Assembly (NCBI GenBank): GCA_028279065.1
Contig: JANQSY010000049.1
Location: 24,853 to 88,852 of the forward strand
DNA: 64,000 bases
Direction: 5' to 3'
Origin: Cytophagales bacterium
GTDB lineage: Bacteria; Bacteroidota; Bacteroidia; Cytophagales; CCMP332
Below the pieces are notes generated by a model that saw only the letters and a program-made list of their open reading frames with translations, was not told the origin of the DNA and made no database searches. Numbering within the stretch: position 1 is the first letter of the stretch; the number at the start of each line of letters is the position of its first letter. A program made the translations under genes and the position numbers. Below are positions 25,864-34,025 of the stretch, piece after piece.

Positions 25864-25894
25864 GCCCTAAATATCTGAATTGGTATTTCCTGAG

Positions 25895-25926
25895 TTGTAG
25901 TCCCCCTTACTTATTCCATATTTTTG
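25895..25926 (+). promoter_or_regulatory. Promoter upstream of tRNA-Leu
   Basis: TATTTTTG (25919-25926) matches TAnnTTTG exactly, and a TTG lies 21 bp upstream (25895-25897). The predicted start would be roughly 60 bp before the mature tRNA, leaving a short 5' leader. Confidence 0.5.
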
Positions 25927-25995
25927 CAATGAATAATTCTTGAACTGGAATCTACCCATGGTTCATTATTCATGGTTGATTTTTTATTAATGATT

Positions 25996-26077
25996 GCCGA
26001 AGTGGCGGAACTGGTAGACGCGCACGTTTCAGGGGCGTGTGTCTTCGGACGTGAGGGTTCGAATCCCTCCTTCGGCA
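25996..26077 (+). tRNA. tRNA-Leu (anticodon CAG)
   Basis: An 82-nt class II tRNA is visible. The acceptor stem is GCCGAAG paired with CTTCGGC, with discriminator A and D-arm residues GGCGGAACTGGTAGACGC. The anticodon stem-loop reads CACGTTTCAGGGGCGTG with anticodon CAG. A short variable arm (TGTCTTCGGACGT) and the T-arm GGGTTCGAATCCC follow. The 3' CCA is not encoded, as is common in Bacteroidota, and must be added by the CCA enzyme. It decodes CUG codons. Confidence 0.97.
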
Positions 26078-26099
26078 CAAACTCTATAAGCCAGGCAGA

Positions 26100-26750
26100 T
26101 TGAATAGCATCTATACCCCGTTCAGATCTGATGATCGCCCAAGCGGGTTACTGCTGGTCATTTTCATCCTCCTTGGAGCCGGAGCGTATTTTCACCTGGG
26201 CAAGCTGGACTCCTTCTTTCTCATTCACAACTCAAATTCAGGCTTATTTGACTGGTTTTTCAAAAACTATACACACCTTGGGGATGGTTTATTTTGCCTG
26301 GTGATCTTCCTGTTCCTACTGACCAGGAAATACAGGTATGCTCTGGATTTTCTGTTCATTTTTCTTATGACCGGCCTCTTGGTCCAGATAGGAAAAAGGC
26401 TTCTTTTTCCAGAGGAACTGCGTCCCTTAGGATTGCTTGGGGCCGAAGCCTTGAATATCATCGAAGGGGTCAACCTTTATGAAAGGAATTCCTTTCCATC
26501 AGGACATACAGCAACTGGGGTAGCCACCTTCTTTTTCTTGTCTTTATTGGTTGAAGGAAAAAACTGGAAGGTTCTGCTCGTGGTCCTGGGAACAATGGTG
26601 GGGTATTCCAGGATCTATATAGGGCAGCATTTCTTTGAAGATGTTCTGGCAGGAATGGTCGTTGGAACACTATCCGTGGTTCTCTGGGTCTGGGTCTCTC
26701 AAAAGATACAATGGCCCCAATGGACTGAAAAACGCAAAAAGATCCCTTAA
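26100..26750 (+). CDS. PAP2-family membrane phosphatase
   Basis: It encodes 216 residues from a TTG start; no in-frame ATG precedes the first membrane helix. The three phosphatase motifs are complete: KRLLFPEELRP, FPSGHTATG and SRIYIGQHFFEDVLAG, giving the catalytic His of PSGH and the His-Asp pair. Five to six helices surround them. The family removes phosphate from lipid phosphates, for example undecaprenyl pyrophosphate, phosphatidylglycerophosphate or lipid A; the substrate here is open. The stop codon shares TTAA with the convergent DUF4296 gene. Confidence 0.9.
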   Translation: MNSIYTPFRSDDRPSGLLLVIFILLGAGAYFHLGKLDSFFLIHNSNSGLFDWFFKNYTHLGDGLFCLVIFLFLLTRKYRYALDFLFIFLMTGLLVQIGKRLLFPEELRPLGLLGAEALNIIEGVNLYERNSFPSGHTATGVATFFFLSLLVEGKNWKVLLVVLGTMVGYSRIYIGQHFFEDVLAGMVVGTLSVVLWVWVSQKIQWPQWTEKRKKIP

Positions 26751-27091
26751 TCTCGGTCGGCCCTCAACTCAGCCTGTTCTGAATTAAGCGTATCCACCAC
26801 CCATTCGTAGATCTGATCCAGGTCCTGAATATTCCTCACATAGTAATCATAGCTGGAAAAGAAAGTAGCCGAATCAACCCCGTGATCTTGAAAATTCCTG
26901 TACTCCAGGTCTTTATAAAAGGAAAAGGCAGTGTCACCCCTTAAGTTCTGTCTTTCGGTATAAGCTTCCGAAAGGTGAATATCGATCAGTATCGATGCCA
27001 TCTTCTCCATGGGGATTAGGTCAGGGGGCTTATCGTCGGACTTACATCCCAAGAGAATAACCCCAAAAAAGAACAACGTAATACCTTTCAC
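26747..27091 (-). CDS. DUF4296 lipoprotein
   Basis: I chose the GTG at 27091 (114 aa). It overlaps the upstream stop as GTGA and gives a compact lipoprotein signal (ITLFFFGVILLGC); an ATG at 27127 would add 12 residues. After the lipid Cys comes KSDDKPPDLIP, then MEKMASILIDIHLSEAY and FYSYY-like FFSSYDYYVRNIQDLDQIYEWVVDTL, the DUF4296 pattern. The family is small, Bacteroidota-specific and uncharacterised. It is part of a four-gene minus-strand operon with DUF423, YggS and the thioredoxin-fold gene. Confidence 0.82.
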   Translation of the reverse strand: MKGITLFFFGVILLGCKSDDKPPDLIPMEKMASILIDIHLSEAYTERQNLRGDTAFSFYKDLEYRNFQDHGVDSATFFSSYDYYVRNIQDLDQIYEWVVDTLNSEQAELRADRD

Positions 27092-27456
27092 TTTTCTAAA
27101 AATTCCTGGATACCCATAATGCTCCAACCCAAAATGAATGCCAACCCTCCGAAAGGTGCAAGCAAGCCAAATTCAATAGAACCTATGCTTGTCAGAAATA
27201 GGGTTCCACAAAAAAGGAGTATTCCTAAAACAAAAAATATGGGTGTTAACTGGTTACGAAAGCCTTCTTTTCCCTTCCGAATGATACCAAAAAGGATTAA
27301 CCCCAATGCATGAACTACAAGGTAAAAATGTGCTCTGAAAAACCTTTCCTTTCCTCCTGCCAACTCCAATTCTTCAGAAAAAAAATGGCTTCCCATGGCA
27401 CCAAGGATAACTGCCAATGCCAATAATAATGCTCCTGTTCCTATCCAGATTTTCAT
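27088..27456 (-). CDS. DUF423 family membrane protein
   Basis: It encodes 122 residues with four hydrophobic helices. It carries the family landmarks ALAVILGAMGSHFF near the N-terminus, RFFRAHFYLVVHALGLILFG, FVLGILLFCGTLFLTS, and LAPFGGLAFILGWSIMG at the end. The family (YwdK/YgdD-like) is an inner-membrane protein of unknown function. It overlaps both neighbours by 4 bp, so it is translated within the same operon. Nothing suggests a specific partner. Confidence 0.92.
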   Translation of the reverse strand: MKIWIGTGALLLALAVILGAMGSHFFSEELELAGGKERFFRAHFYLVVHALGLILFGIIRKGKEGFRNQLTPIFFVLGILLFCGTLFLTSIGSIEFGLLAPFGGLAFILGWSIMGIQEFLEK

Positions 27457-28112
27457 AATTCCCGTGGTCCAAAAACCATTGTTCCTATTCTTATCATATT
27501 GCTTCCTGCCTCTATTGCGATCTTATAATCTCCGCTCATTCCCATGGAGAGTGTTTTCATGTGGATCGAAGATTCAAAATCGATCCTAGACAATTTTACA
27601 AATTCCTTCTTCAAGGCCAAGAATTCCTCCCTGACCTTCTCCGCATCTTTGGTATTAGTGGCCATCCCCATAAGGCCCTGTACCTCGATATTCCTGAATC
27701 CCTGATTATCCAGTTCCTGGAAAAAATCCGCAAGCTTGCTCAAAGGAACTCCAAATTTCGATTCTTCATCGGCAATATGGGCCTGGATCAAGATGCCGAT
27801 CTTTCTGTTGTTTTTCTCAGCCTGTTTATCGATCTCCCTTGCCAGCCTTATGCTATCTACAGAATGAATCAGATGCACAAAAGAAGCAAGGTACTTTACT
27901 TTATTCCTTTGAAGATGGCCGACGAAATGCCATCGTATATCAGTTGGAAGCTTCTCAGATTTCCAGCTTAGTTCCTGCACCTTATTTTCCCCAAAGTCCT
28001 TGTGACCCTGTTCATAGACCTCTATGATCTTTTCAGTAGGCTTGGTCTTTGAAATTGCTACGAGGGTTATCTCATTCCCCAATTCGGATAACAAGTCCTG
28101 ATACGCTTTCAA
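27453..28112 (-). CDS. YggS/PROSC-type pyridoxal phosphate homeostasis protein
   Basis: It encodes 219 residues of the alanine-racemase-like TIM-barrel family without racemase activity. TLVAISKTKP carries the PLP-binding Lys (residue 22). FGENKVQEL, WHFVGHLQRNK, LIHSVDS, GLMGMAT and LSMGMSGDYKIAIEAGSNMIRIGTMVFG are all family signatures. It buffers PLP and influences amino-acid and vitamin B6 balance. It overlaps the next gene by ATGA and lies in the DUF423/DUF4296 operon. Confidence 0.95.
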   Translation of the reverse strand: MKAYQDLLSELGNEITLVAISKTKPTEKIIEVYEQGHKDFGENKVQELSWKSEKLPTDIRWHFVGHLQRNKVKYLASFVHLIHSVDSIRLAREIDKQAEKNNRKIGILIQAHIADEESKFGVPLSKLADFFQELDNQGFRNIEVQGLMGMATNTKDAEKVREEFLALKKEFVKLSRIDFESSIHMKTLSMGMSGDYKIAIEAGSNMIRIGTMVFGPREL

Positions 28113-29095
28113 TTTTTTCCTGAATTTATCATTTCGATCAAAGCAGAATATGTGGTAGGAAGATCCTTCTCTCCGTTGGAAGATTTTTTGATCTTTTTCG
28201 CAGTCGACGAGGCATCCCCCTTATTGCCGGATAAATATTCAACTCCTGCCCTGGTGTCCAATTTATCCAATGAGGATCCGGATCGCAGAGATGCATTTAT
28301 AAGCTGGTGGCTCAAATAGAAATCCGGCTGATTTTTCATGACATAAAAGGAAAGAAAGTGTTGTTGGGTTTCGTTAAGAAGCTCTTTTCCAAAGCATTTC
28401 CAACCATATTCCGGGACCTTTTCATGCCTTCTGGAATAAATGAGGAAAACCAAAGTAGCGATAAGAGACTCATCCTCTCCCAGCTCCAGTATCAATTCTT
28501 GAAATCCTTTTTCATCATCCTTCATTGCAAGAGCATAAGCCTGAATGCAGTGCTTCTCAGGCCAGATCTTTTCAACGGTATAAGTATCATCAAAGTACTT
28601 CTGTTTCAAATCAAGGTAGCTTAGCACCTCGCTGCCCATATGCCGGCTTGAGCTGAATTCTTTCAACGAAACCAGAAATCCAGAAGGAGGTTGATACCCA
28701 TTCACCCGCTTGATAAGCTGCCCATCCGGAGAGAAAAACAGAATGGTGGGGAACCCGGTTACCTTGTAGTCCGACGAAAGCCCGACTCCATCACCCTTTT
28801 CTCCATCGATACTGAAAAAAAGGATCTCGTTATCCTCAAAGTAATCCACTACCCTGGCATCCTTCATGGTTCTTGATTCAAATTTTCGACAGTACCCACA
28901 CCAATCTGCCATGATCTCAACAACGAAGGGCGAATCCTTCTTTCTAGCTTCTTCCCGAAGACCTGAAAGACTTCCCTCAAAGTAAAAATCCTGTTGACCC
29001 AAAGCTGGAGAATCCAGGAGTAGCAGAGGAATTATCAACCCAGCCAACAGACGGCTAAAAGGGGATGAAAATGAGGAATTTATCTTTGGGGGCAT
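28109..29095 (-). CDS. Periplasmic thioredoxin-fold protein
   Basis: I chose the ATG at 29095 (328 aa); a longer frame starts at 29161 but would run into the rpsF promoter and start. The signal peptide (LLAGLIIPLLLLDSPALG) is followed by a thioredoxin domain with WCGYC (Cys66 and Cys69), FSIDGEKGDG and VTGFPTILFFSPDG (cis-Pro). The remaining 170 residues are helical and unassigned. The domain resembles thiol reductases or DsbD-gamma-like proteins of the envelope. The C-terminal part may be a partner-binding domain. First gene of the yggS operon. Confidence 0.85.
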   Translation of the reverse strand: MPPKINSSFSSPFSRLLAGLIIPLLLLDSPALGQQDFYFEGSLSGLREEARKKDSPFVVEIMADWCGYCRKFESRTMKDARVVDYFEDNEILFFSIDGEKGDGVGLSSDYKVTGFPTILFFSPDGQLIKRVNGYQPPSGFLVSLKEFSSSRHMGSEVLSYLDLKQKYFDDTYTVEKIWPEKHCIQAYALAMKDDEKGFQELILELGEDESLIATLVFLIYSRRHEKVPEYGWKCFGKELLNETQQHFLSFYVMKNQPDFYLSHQLINASLRSGSSLDKLDTRAGVEYLSGNKGDASSTAKKIKKSSNGEKDLPTTYSALIEMINSGKN

Positions 29096-29126
29096 TTGGG
29101 TTTTCTTAGCAATATCTATAGTTTTG
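29095..29126 (+). promoter_or_regulatory. Promoter of the rpsF operon
   Basis: TTTG (29095-29098), a 20-bp spacer and TAGTTTTG (29119-29126) match the Bacteroidota consensus fully. The predicted transcription start is about 20 bp before the rpsF ATG. The -33 box overlaps the start codon of the divergent thioredoxin-fold gene. Confidence 0.7.
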
Positions 29127-29153
29127 CGCTTCCAAAAATTTGAGTGCTTTAGA

Positions 29154-29519
29154 ATGGCCAAAAATCAGTTCGAAACAATATTTATTCTGACCCCGGTTCT
29201 TAGCGACCAGCAGATGAAGGAATCTGTGGATCGATATAGGGACTTTATTAAATCCAACGGGGCAAAGTTAATCCATGAGGAGAATTGGGGATTAAGAAAG
29301 CTTGCTTATCCTATTCTCCAAAAATCAACCGGGTTTTATCAGCTTTTTCAGTTTGAGGCTGAGGGAATTGCAGTTGAAAAGCTCGAGACAGAGTACAACA
29401 GGGACGAAGCCGTATTGAGATTCCTTACTGTTAAGCTTGACAAGCATGGGATCGAGTACAACCAGAAAAGAAGGAAAAAACAAGGCAAAGCAGAAACCAA
29501 AACCGAGGAGGAGGTATGA
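29154..29519 (+). CDS. rpsF: 30S ribosomal protein S6
   Basis: It starts at ATG 29154 (121 aa); the frame extends upstream but the S6 N-terminus [14 protein letters not shown] fixes this start. [42 protein letters not shown] and [18 protein letters not shown] are S6 landmarks. The C-terminal tail is Lys/Glu-rich as usual. S6 pairs with S18 in the small-subunit platform. It overlaps rpsR by 4 bp and is preceded by a strong promoter, as expected for a highly expressed operon. Confidence 0.97.
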   Translation: MAKNQFETIFILTPVLSDQQMKESVDRYRDFIKSNGAKLIHEENWGLRKLAYPILQKSTGFYQLFQFEAEGIAVEKLETEYNRDEAVLRFLTVKLDKHGIEYNQKRRKKQGKAETKTEEEV

Positions 29520-29770
29520 CACTAGTAAACGAACCGATCAACCAGGAAAGAAGAAGGAAAAAGTTCTGCTGGTTCAAGAAGAACAACATCAAGTACATCG
29601 ATTATAAGGACCCAAACTTCCTTCTGAAATTTGTAAATGAGAATGGCAAGATCCTCCCAAGAAGGATCACGGGAACCAGTTTGAAGTATCAAAGGAAGCT
29701 GGCCACTGCCATTAAAAGATCAAGGCAGCTTGCTTTGATGCCTTATGATGGAGACCAGTTAAACAGCTAA
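29516..29770 (+). CDS. rpsR: 30S ribosomal protein S18
   Basis: It encodes 84 residues and overlaps rpsF by ATGA. It shows [22 protein letters not shown] in two parts, then [27 protein letters not shown] split as LPRRITG and [20 protein letters not shown], the S18 signature. Small, basic and cytosolic, it binds S6 and 16S rRNA. rplI starts 4 bp after its stop codon. Confidence 0.97.
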   Translation: MTLVNEPINQERRRKKFCWFKKNNIKYIDYKDPNFLLKFVNENGKILPRRITGTSLKYQRKLATAIKRSRQLALMPYDGDQLNS

Positions 29771-29774
29771 AGAG

Positions 29775-30227
29775 ATGGAGGTTATTCTAAAAGACGACAT
29801 TCAGGGCCTTGGCTATAAAAATGACGTTGTAAATGTCAAGCCGGGTTATGGCAGGAACTACCTGATCCCAAAAGGGCTTGCCCTTCTTGCAAATGAAGGC
29901 AATGTAAAAGTTCATGAAGAGAACCTCAGGCAAAAAGCAAAGAAGCTTGAAGAGGAAAAGAATGAGGCTCAAAAACTCGCAGACAGCATTGGAGAGCTGA
30001 CCCTTGAACTCAAAGCCAAGGTTGGAGAGAAAGGAAAAATCTTTGGTGCAATTACAACACTTCAGGTTGCTGATGCACTAAAGGAAAAGGGATTCAAGAT
30101 CGAAAGAAAACGGATCTCATTTGATGGGGATATCAAGGTTATCGGTGAATACATGGCCAACCTTGACCTCCACAAGGAAGTAAAGCAACAGATCAAGCTT
30201 CAGGTAATACCTGAGGAAGATAAATAA
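29775..30227 (+). CDS. rplI: 50S ribosomal protein L9
   Basis: It encodes 150 residues with the L9 plan. The N-terminal RNA-binding domain reads MEVILKDDIQGLGYKNDVV and VKPGYGRNYLIPKGLA, followed by a long connecting helix rich in Lys and Glu and a C-terminal domain (GKIFGAITTLQVADAL). It is last in the rpsF-rpsR-rplI operon and is followed by a terminator hairpin. The length is standard. Confidence 0.97.
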   Translation: MEVILKDDIQGLGYKNDVVNVKPGYGRNYLIPKGLALLANEGNVKVHEENLRQKAKKLEEEKNEAQKLADSIGELTLELKAKVGEKGKIFGAITTLQVADALKEKGFKIERKRISFDGDIKVIGEYMANLDLHKEVKQQIKLQVIPEEDK

Positions 30228-30248
30228 GGTATTAATACTTTTATTTTG

Positions 30249-30287
30249 CCCTACTCTTTGATCCAATTCAAGGGGTAGGGTTTTTTT
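30249..30287 (+). terminator. Terminator of the rpsF operon, abutting the GSCFA start codon
   Basis: CCCTACTCTTTG pairs with CAAGGGGTAGGG (with G-U pairs) around a short loop, followed by seven Ts. The next ATG begins at 30288, right after the T-tract. AAGGGG in the 3' arm could serve as a ribosome-binding site for that gene. Confidence 0.8.
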
Positions 30288-31262
30288 ATGAAACTTCATA
30301 CCAAGGTCATTCCCCCATCCTCTTCGTTTTCATTGGACCACTCCATGGTTATCCTATCCCTGGGATCCTGCTTTGCAACTGAGATAGGATCAAAGCTTGG
30401 ACAAAATGGGTTTGAAGTAATAAATAACCCTTTCGGCACCATTTATAACCCCCGGATCTTTGAATTGATCTTCTCAAGCATAGCCGGTAACAAACCGGAA
30501 CTGGAAGACTCCATTATTCAGAGGGAAGGAAAATTCCAAAGCCTTTTTTTCCATTCGGATTTCAGATCAAACAGCCCTCAGGAATTGATCGTATTGGCTG
30601 CTGATATAATAAATAACTTAAGAGAGAAGCTCGAGAGCAGTTCTCTTGTGATATTGACTTTGGGAACATCAAAGACCTATTTTCATAGTGAAAAAAAACT
30701 GGAAGTGGGGAATTGCCATAAGATCCCATCAGGTGAATTCACTCATCGCATGCTTGAGGTCAGAGAATTGAAGGAATCCTTGACCAGGTCAGTAGATCAT
30801 ATCAGAAAAGTCAACGGACAGACCAAAATATTGCTTACGGTCAGTCCCGTAAGGCATACAGCAGATGGCTTGATACAAAACCAACGTTCGAAGGCAAGGT
30901 TGATCCTCGCAGCCGAAGAAGTAAGCGAAACAATTGATCAAGTAGAGTATTTCCCGGCATATGAGATGCTGATTGATGAGTTCAGGGATTACAGGTATTA
31001 TTCCGAAGATCTGGTTCACCCAAACACTACGGCTGTAGAACTCATTTGGGAAACCTTCCAGAATTCCTTGATTAAGGAAGATTCCAAAAAATTAGGAGCC
31101 AGGATCCTTAGAATTAAGAAATCCTTAGCACACAGGCCTTTCAACCCTGATTCTTCAGAGCATCGCAAATTTTTGCAAGACGCCCTCGAAAAAGCATTGC
31201 ACAAGGATCTCCAACCCTATTTGGAAAGGGAAATTGAAGAATTAAGATCGCGAATAAATTAA
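30288..31262 (+). CDS. GSCFA domain protein
   Basis: It encodes 324 residues with the family-naming GSCFA motif at residues 26-30 (LGSCFATEIGSKL), then NNPFGTIYNP, ILTLGTSKTYF, SPVRHTADGLIQNQRSKA and EDLVHPNT. GSCFA proteins are SGNH-hydrolase-like and common in Bacteroidota. The Ser, the Asp/His of DLVHP and TLGT fit the SGNH catalytic blocks, so an esterase-like activity is plausible; no substrate is known. No signal peptide is seen. The ATG sits directly after the rplI terminator U-tract, so expression may depend on readthrough or its own promoter. Confidence 0.9.
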   Translation: MKLHTKVIPPSSSFSLDHSMVILSLGSCFATEIGSKLGQNGFEVINNPFGTIYNPRIFELIFSSIAGNKPELEDSIIQREGKFQSLFFHSDFRSNSPQELIVLAADIINNLREKLESSSLVILTLGTSKTYFHSEKKLEVGNCHKIPSGEFTHRMLEVRELKESLTRSVDHIRKVNGQTKILLTVSPVRHTADGLIQNQRSKARLILAAEEVSETIDQVEYFPAYEMLIDEFRDYRYYSEDLVHPNTTAVELIWETFQNSLIKEDSKKLGARILRIKKSLAHRPFNPDSSEHRKFLQDALEKALHKDLQPYLEREIEELRSRIN

Positions 31263-31274
31263 GATCCGAAAATT

Positions 31275-31577
31275 TTATTCCTCTTTCTTGAGGTATTTTC
31301 CGAATAAAGCCTTGGTAAGCTCAATACCAACGTTCAGTGGTTTTGACTCCTCCAAGCTTTCGGTTTCCTCCTTGTCTGATACCAGGTAGAGCAGACCTTT
31401 TTCAGCCTCTTTAATTTTCGAATCATCTTCATTCTTGACTTCTTTTTTTCCGGAACCCTGAATCACTTCAGGGGCAGATGGTCCATCAAAGCCAAACACC
31501 CCTCCAATAGTAGCGCCGGCTCCAACAACCAAGAAGAAAAAGAGAAAGGCAAAAATGCTTGTTGATGATCTTTTCAT
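31275..31577 (-). CDS. Short secreted or membrane-anchored protein of unknown function
   Basis: It encodes 100 residues with an N-terminal hydrophobic segment (SIFAFLFFFLVVGAGATIGG) that could be a signal peptide or membrane anchor. The rest is a highly charged, Lys/Glu-rich tail (KKEVKNEDDSKIKEAEKG) ending in LTKALFGKYLKKEE. No family is recognised. It is convergent with the GSCFA gene, 12 bp apart, and has no operon partner. Confidence 0.55.
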   Translation of the reverse strand: MKRSSTSIFAFLFFFLVVGAGATIGGVFGFDGPSAPEVIQGSGKKEVKNEDDSKIKEAEKGLLYLVSDKEETESLEESKPLNVGIELTKALFGKYLKKEE

Positions 31578-31739
31578 AGTTTAATTGACCTCTCGGAGCA
31601 AATTTTCACCAAATCCGTACCAAACAAGGTAATCACCTGATATACAAATATTTACAACGAAATACTCCAAATACCAAGCTAAAAAACTGTCCGTTTATAA
31701 ACATATCTGTACGATTATAATTCCTGAAAATTCCCATTT

Positions 31740-33344
31740 ATGCCTTTTATTCGAGATATGCATTCCCTAAAACTCTCAATTCTGCTTTTGTTGCTTGCCA
31801 CCCTGTCCACCTTGGCCCAAGTACGTGAAGGTGGTGCACTCCGATTGATCGAAAGTCTGAACACCCAGAAAGACGACCTCTGGCCATGTTTTTCAGGGAA
31901 CGGAAAAGAGATCTATTTTTCAAGGAAAAGCAAAAGCAGGGATTCGGATCAAGGATCAATGGTCGACATCTATGTCACAAAAAACATCTCAAAAGGAAAA
32001 TGGTTTGAACCTAAGCTCATCGAAAAACTATCCGGGGGGTCTGAGACGGCAATAGGACATATATCGGTAGATGGCTCCAGATTTTATGTCCAGGGGAGTT
32101 TTATCAATCCAAAGTCAAAAAAACTTGAAAGGGGGATTTTTTTATTTGCCAAAACAGGTGAAGCCTGGCATCTTATTGAAAAGCTACAAATCCCCTACTT
32201 CGTTAATAAGTCCCTTGATCAATCGTTTTGCATGAACAAGGATGAAAATGTTTTGATCATCAGTATGCAACATTATTCAACAAGGGGAGTGGAGGATCTT
32301 TATTTTTCGAAAAAAGGACCGGCTGGTAAATGGAGTGAACTAACCAGCCTGGGAAAACAGGTTAATACAGAGTTTGAAGATTTTTCGCCATGGTTGGACC
32401 AGGATGGCCGGACCCTGTACTTCTCCAGCAATGGATTCGATACTCATGGGTCAAAGGACATTTTTGTGACCTATCGATTGGATGAAACCTGGAAGAACTG
32501 GACACCGCCACTGAACCTTGGCAAAAGGATCAATTCGGAAGGCATGGAACTGGCATTCCGCAGGTCCCCGGTCGAGAAGGATCTTTTTCTGTTGGTCGCA
32601 GCCCAATCAAGTGATGGCCATTCGGATCTCTATCAGTATTTTTTTCCGGACACCCTCCTACCCAATCCAAAGAAGATCTTTGGGATCAATGAAGCAATTC
32701 CCCAAAGGGACAGTCTGGCTCCCATTCAATTCTCTGACCAAAACAGGATAAAGGTCGTTGCAATGAATAGGGACAGAAATCATGCTATTCCCTTTTCAGC
32801 CACTTTGTTTACTCCGGGAGAATTGTTTCTTGATTCGATCTTCATCATGCCAGGAGATACAGGGGAATTCAATGTTTTTCAGGATACCGTTTTCTTGAAG
32901 GTGGCTTCTCCTGAACATCTTTCTTATGAAAAAAGGATCGTATTCCAAAACTCTACTGTGGCAATTACCAGCTATGAAACCATTTACCTTGACAGCCTCG
33001 AAAGCGGAAAACCGATAAAACTTGAAAACGTCCTTTTTACCAAAGGTACCCCTGAACTACTGCCAAGTTCATATCTTCAGTTAGATAGGGTCCTGGAATT
33101 CATGGAGGACCACCTTGATAGGAGGATACAGCTTATTGGGCATACAGATATTGCCGGAAATGCAGAACTAAACCAAAAACTCTCGGAGGACAGAGCGAAA
33201 GCCATTAGATCTTACCTTGTCAACCGAGGAATTAAGGGAAACAGGATCCAAACCAAAGGCCTGGGAGGAGATCAACCACTTTCAAAAAAAAGGGATGAGA
33301 AATCAAAAATGAAAAACCGAAGGGTCGAGTTCGTGATACTTTAG
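31740..33344 (+). CDS. OmpA-family protein with PD40-type repeats
   Basis: It encodes 534 residues; an inner ATG at 31758 starts the signal peptide (LKLSILLLLLATLSTLAQ) and may be the true start. PD40/WD40-like strands occupy about residues 30-330 (LWPCFSGNGKEIYFSRKS, FSPWLDQDGRTLYFSSNG). A C-terminal OmpA domain follows with LIGHTDIAGNAELNQKLSEDRA and KMKNRRVEFVIL, which binds peptidoglycan. It should sit in the outer membrane, facing the periplasm. The plan resembles the PorE-type gene at 36148 but lacks TPR repeats. Function unknown. Confidence 0.88.
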   Translation: MPFIRDMHSLKLSILLLLLATLSTLAQVREGGALRLIESLNTQKDDLWPCFSGNGKEIYFSRKSKSRDSDQGSMVDIYVTKNISKGKWFEPKLIEKLSGGSETAIGHISVDGSRFYVQGSFINPKSKKLERGIFLFAKTGEAWHLIEKLQIPYFVNKSLDQSFCMNKDENVLIISMQHYSTRGVEDLYFSKKGPAGKWSELTSLGKQVNTEFEDFSPWLDQDGRTLYFSSNGFDTHGSKDIFVTYRLDETWKNWTPPLNLGKRINSEGMELAFRRSPVEKDLFLLVAAQSSDGHSDLYQYFFPDTLLPNPKKIFGINEAIPQRDSLAPIQFSDQNRIKVVAMNRDRNHAIPFSATLFTPGELFLDSIFIMPGDTGEFNVFQDTVFLKVASPEHLSYEKRIVFQNSTVAITSYETIYLDSLESGKPIKLENVLFTKGTPELLPSSYLQLDRVLEFMEDHLDRRIQLIGHTDIAGNAELNQKLSEDRAKAIRSYLVNRGIKGNRIQTKGLGGDQPLSKKRDEKSKMKNRRVEFVIL

Positions 33345-33408
33345 GCAAAGAAAATTTGTAAATTTTTAAATTTTCCTTACATTAAATCAAGAATTTAGCC
33401 TGAAAGGT

Positions 33409-33416
33409 TATTTTTG
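33409..33416 (+). promoter_or_regulatory. Promoter -7 element of the DUF4154 gene
   Basis: TATTTTTG matches TAnnTTTG exactly and lies 36 bp before the ATG at 33453. No clear TTTG is found at -33. Confidence 0.4.
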
Positions 33417-33452
33417 TTTTCTTAATAGCACTTTACCAAGAACCAATAAAGG

Positions 33453-33971
33453 ATGAAAAGGTTAGTCATTTTCTCCTGCTTTTTGCTGTTAACAGCCCCC
33501 ACATTTTCACAATGGGAAGAGCAGGACATCAAGTTTCTTCTACTAAAAAAATTCGTCACTCAAATTGAATGGCCCTCGAATTTCAACAAAAAGGAATTCA
33601 AGCTCGGGGTGTATGGGGGGATGGAATTGTATAAGCAGATCTCCCAATTGGACATCAGGCCGTATCATGCAGGAACCAACACAGTTTCTTATTATTTCCT
33701 TAGTTCAATTGAGAATCTGCTACCCTGCAATATCATCTACATCCCATATGATTACACCGATGAGATCCCCATCATCAAGTCGGCGCTCGAGGGAGAACCT
33801 ATTTTGATCATCTCTGAACGTTCCGATGCATTAAGCAAAGGATCCATGATCAATTTTATTCAGGCTGAGGACGGAAATGTAGCATATGAGATCAACGAGG
33901 AAGCCCTTGAAAACAGCGGGCTGTTTTTCTCATACAAGATACTGGAAGGAAGTACAATAATAAGCAAGTAA
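33453..33971 (+). CDS. YfiR/DUF4154 family periplasmic protein
   Basis: It encodes 172 residues with a signal peptide (RLVIFSCFLLLTAPTFSQ). The family plan is visible: LLLKKFVTQIEWP near the N-terminus, FKLGVYGGMELYKQI, NIIYIPYDY, PILIISERSDALSKGSMINFI and ALENSGLFFSYKIL. DUF4154 includes YfiR, a periplasmic inhibitor of the diguanylate cyclase YfiN in Pseudomonas; no such cyclase is beside it here. In Bacteroidota the role is unknown. The gene is monocistronic between two hairpins or spacers. Confidence 0.8.
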   Translation: MKRLVIFSCFLLLTAPTFSQWEEQDIKFLLLKKFVTQIEWPSNFNKKEFKLGVYGGMELYKQISQLDIRPYHAGTNTVSYYFLSSIENLLPCNIIYIPYDYTDEIPIIKSALEGEPILIISERSDALSKGSMINFIQAEDGNVAYEINEEALENSGLFFSYKILEGSTIISK

Positions 33972-34005
33972 AGCCCCAAACCAGGGATAATGGGATTGAG
34001 GCTTT
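33970..34005. terminator. Bidirectional terminator-like hairpin
   Basis: AAAGCCCCAA and TTGAGGCTTT pair with one mismatch around a 16-nt loop. It lies in the 54-bp gap between two convergent genes and could end transcription on both strands. It is the only convergent junction in the window with room for such a stem. Confidence 0.5.
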
Positions 34006-34025
34006 ACAACTAAAAAGCTAGTGGT

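Noticed and set aside
25960..25985. CATGGTT repeats before the tRNA as an operator
   Set aside because: It is a short direct repeat that could easily occur by chance and is not a palindrome.
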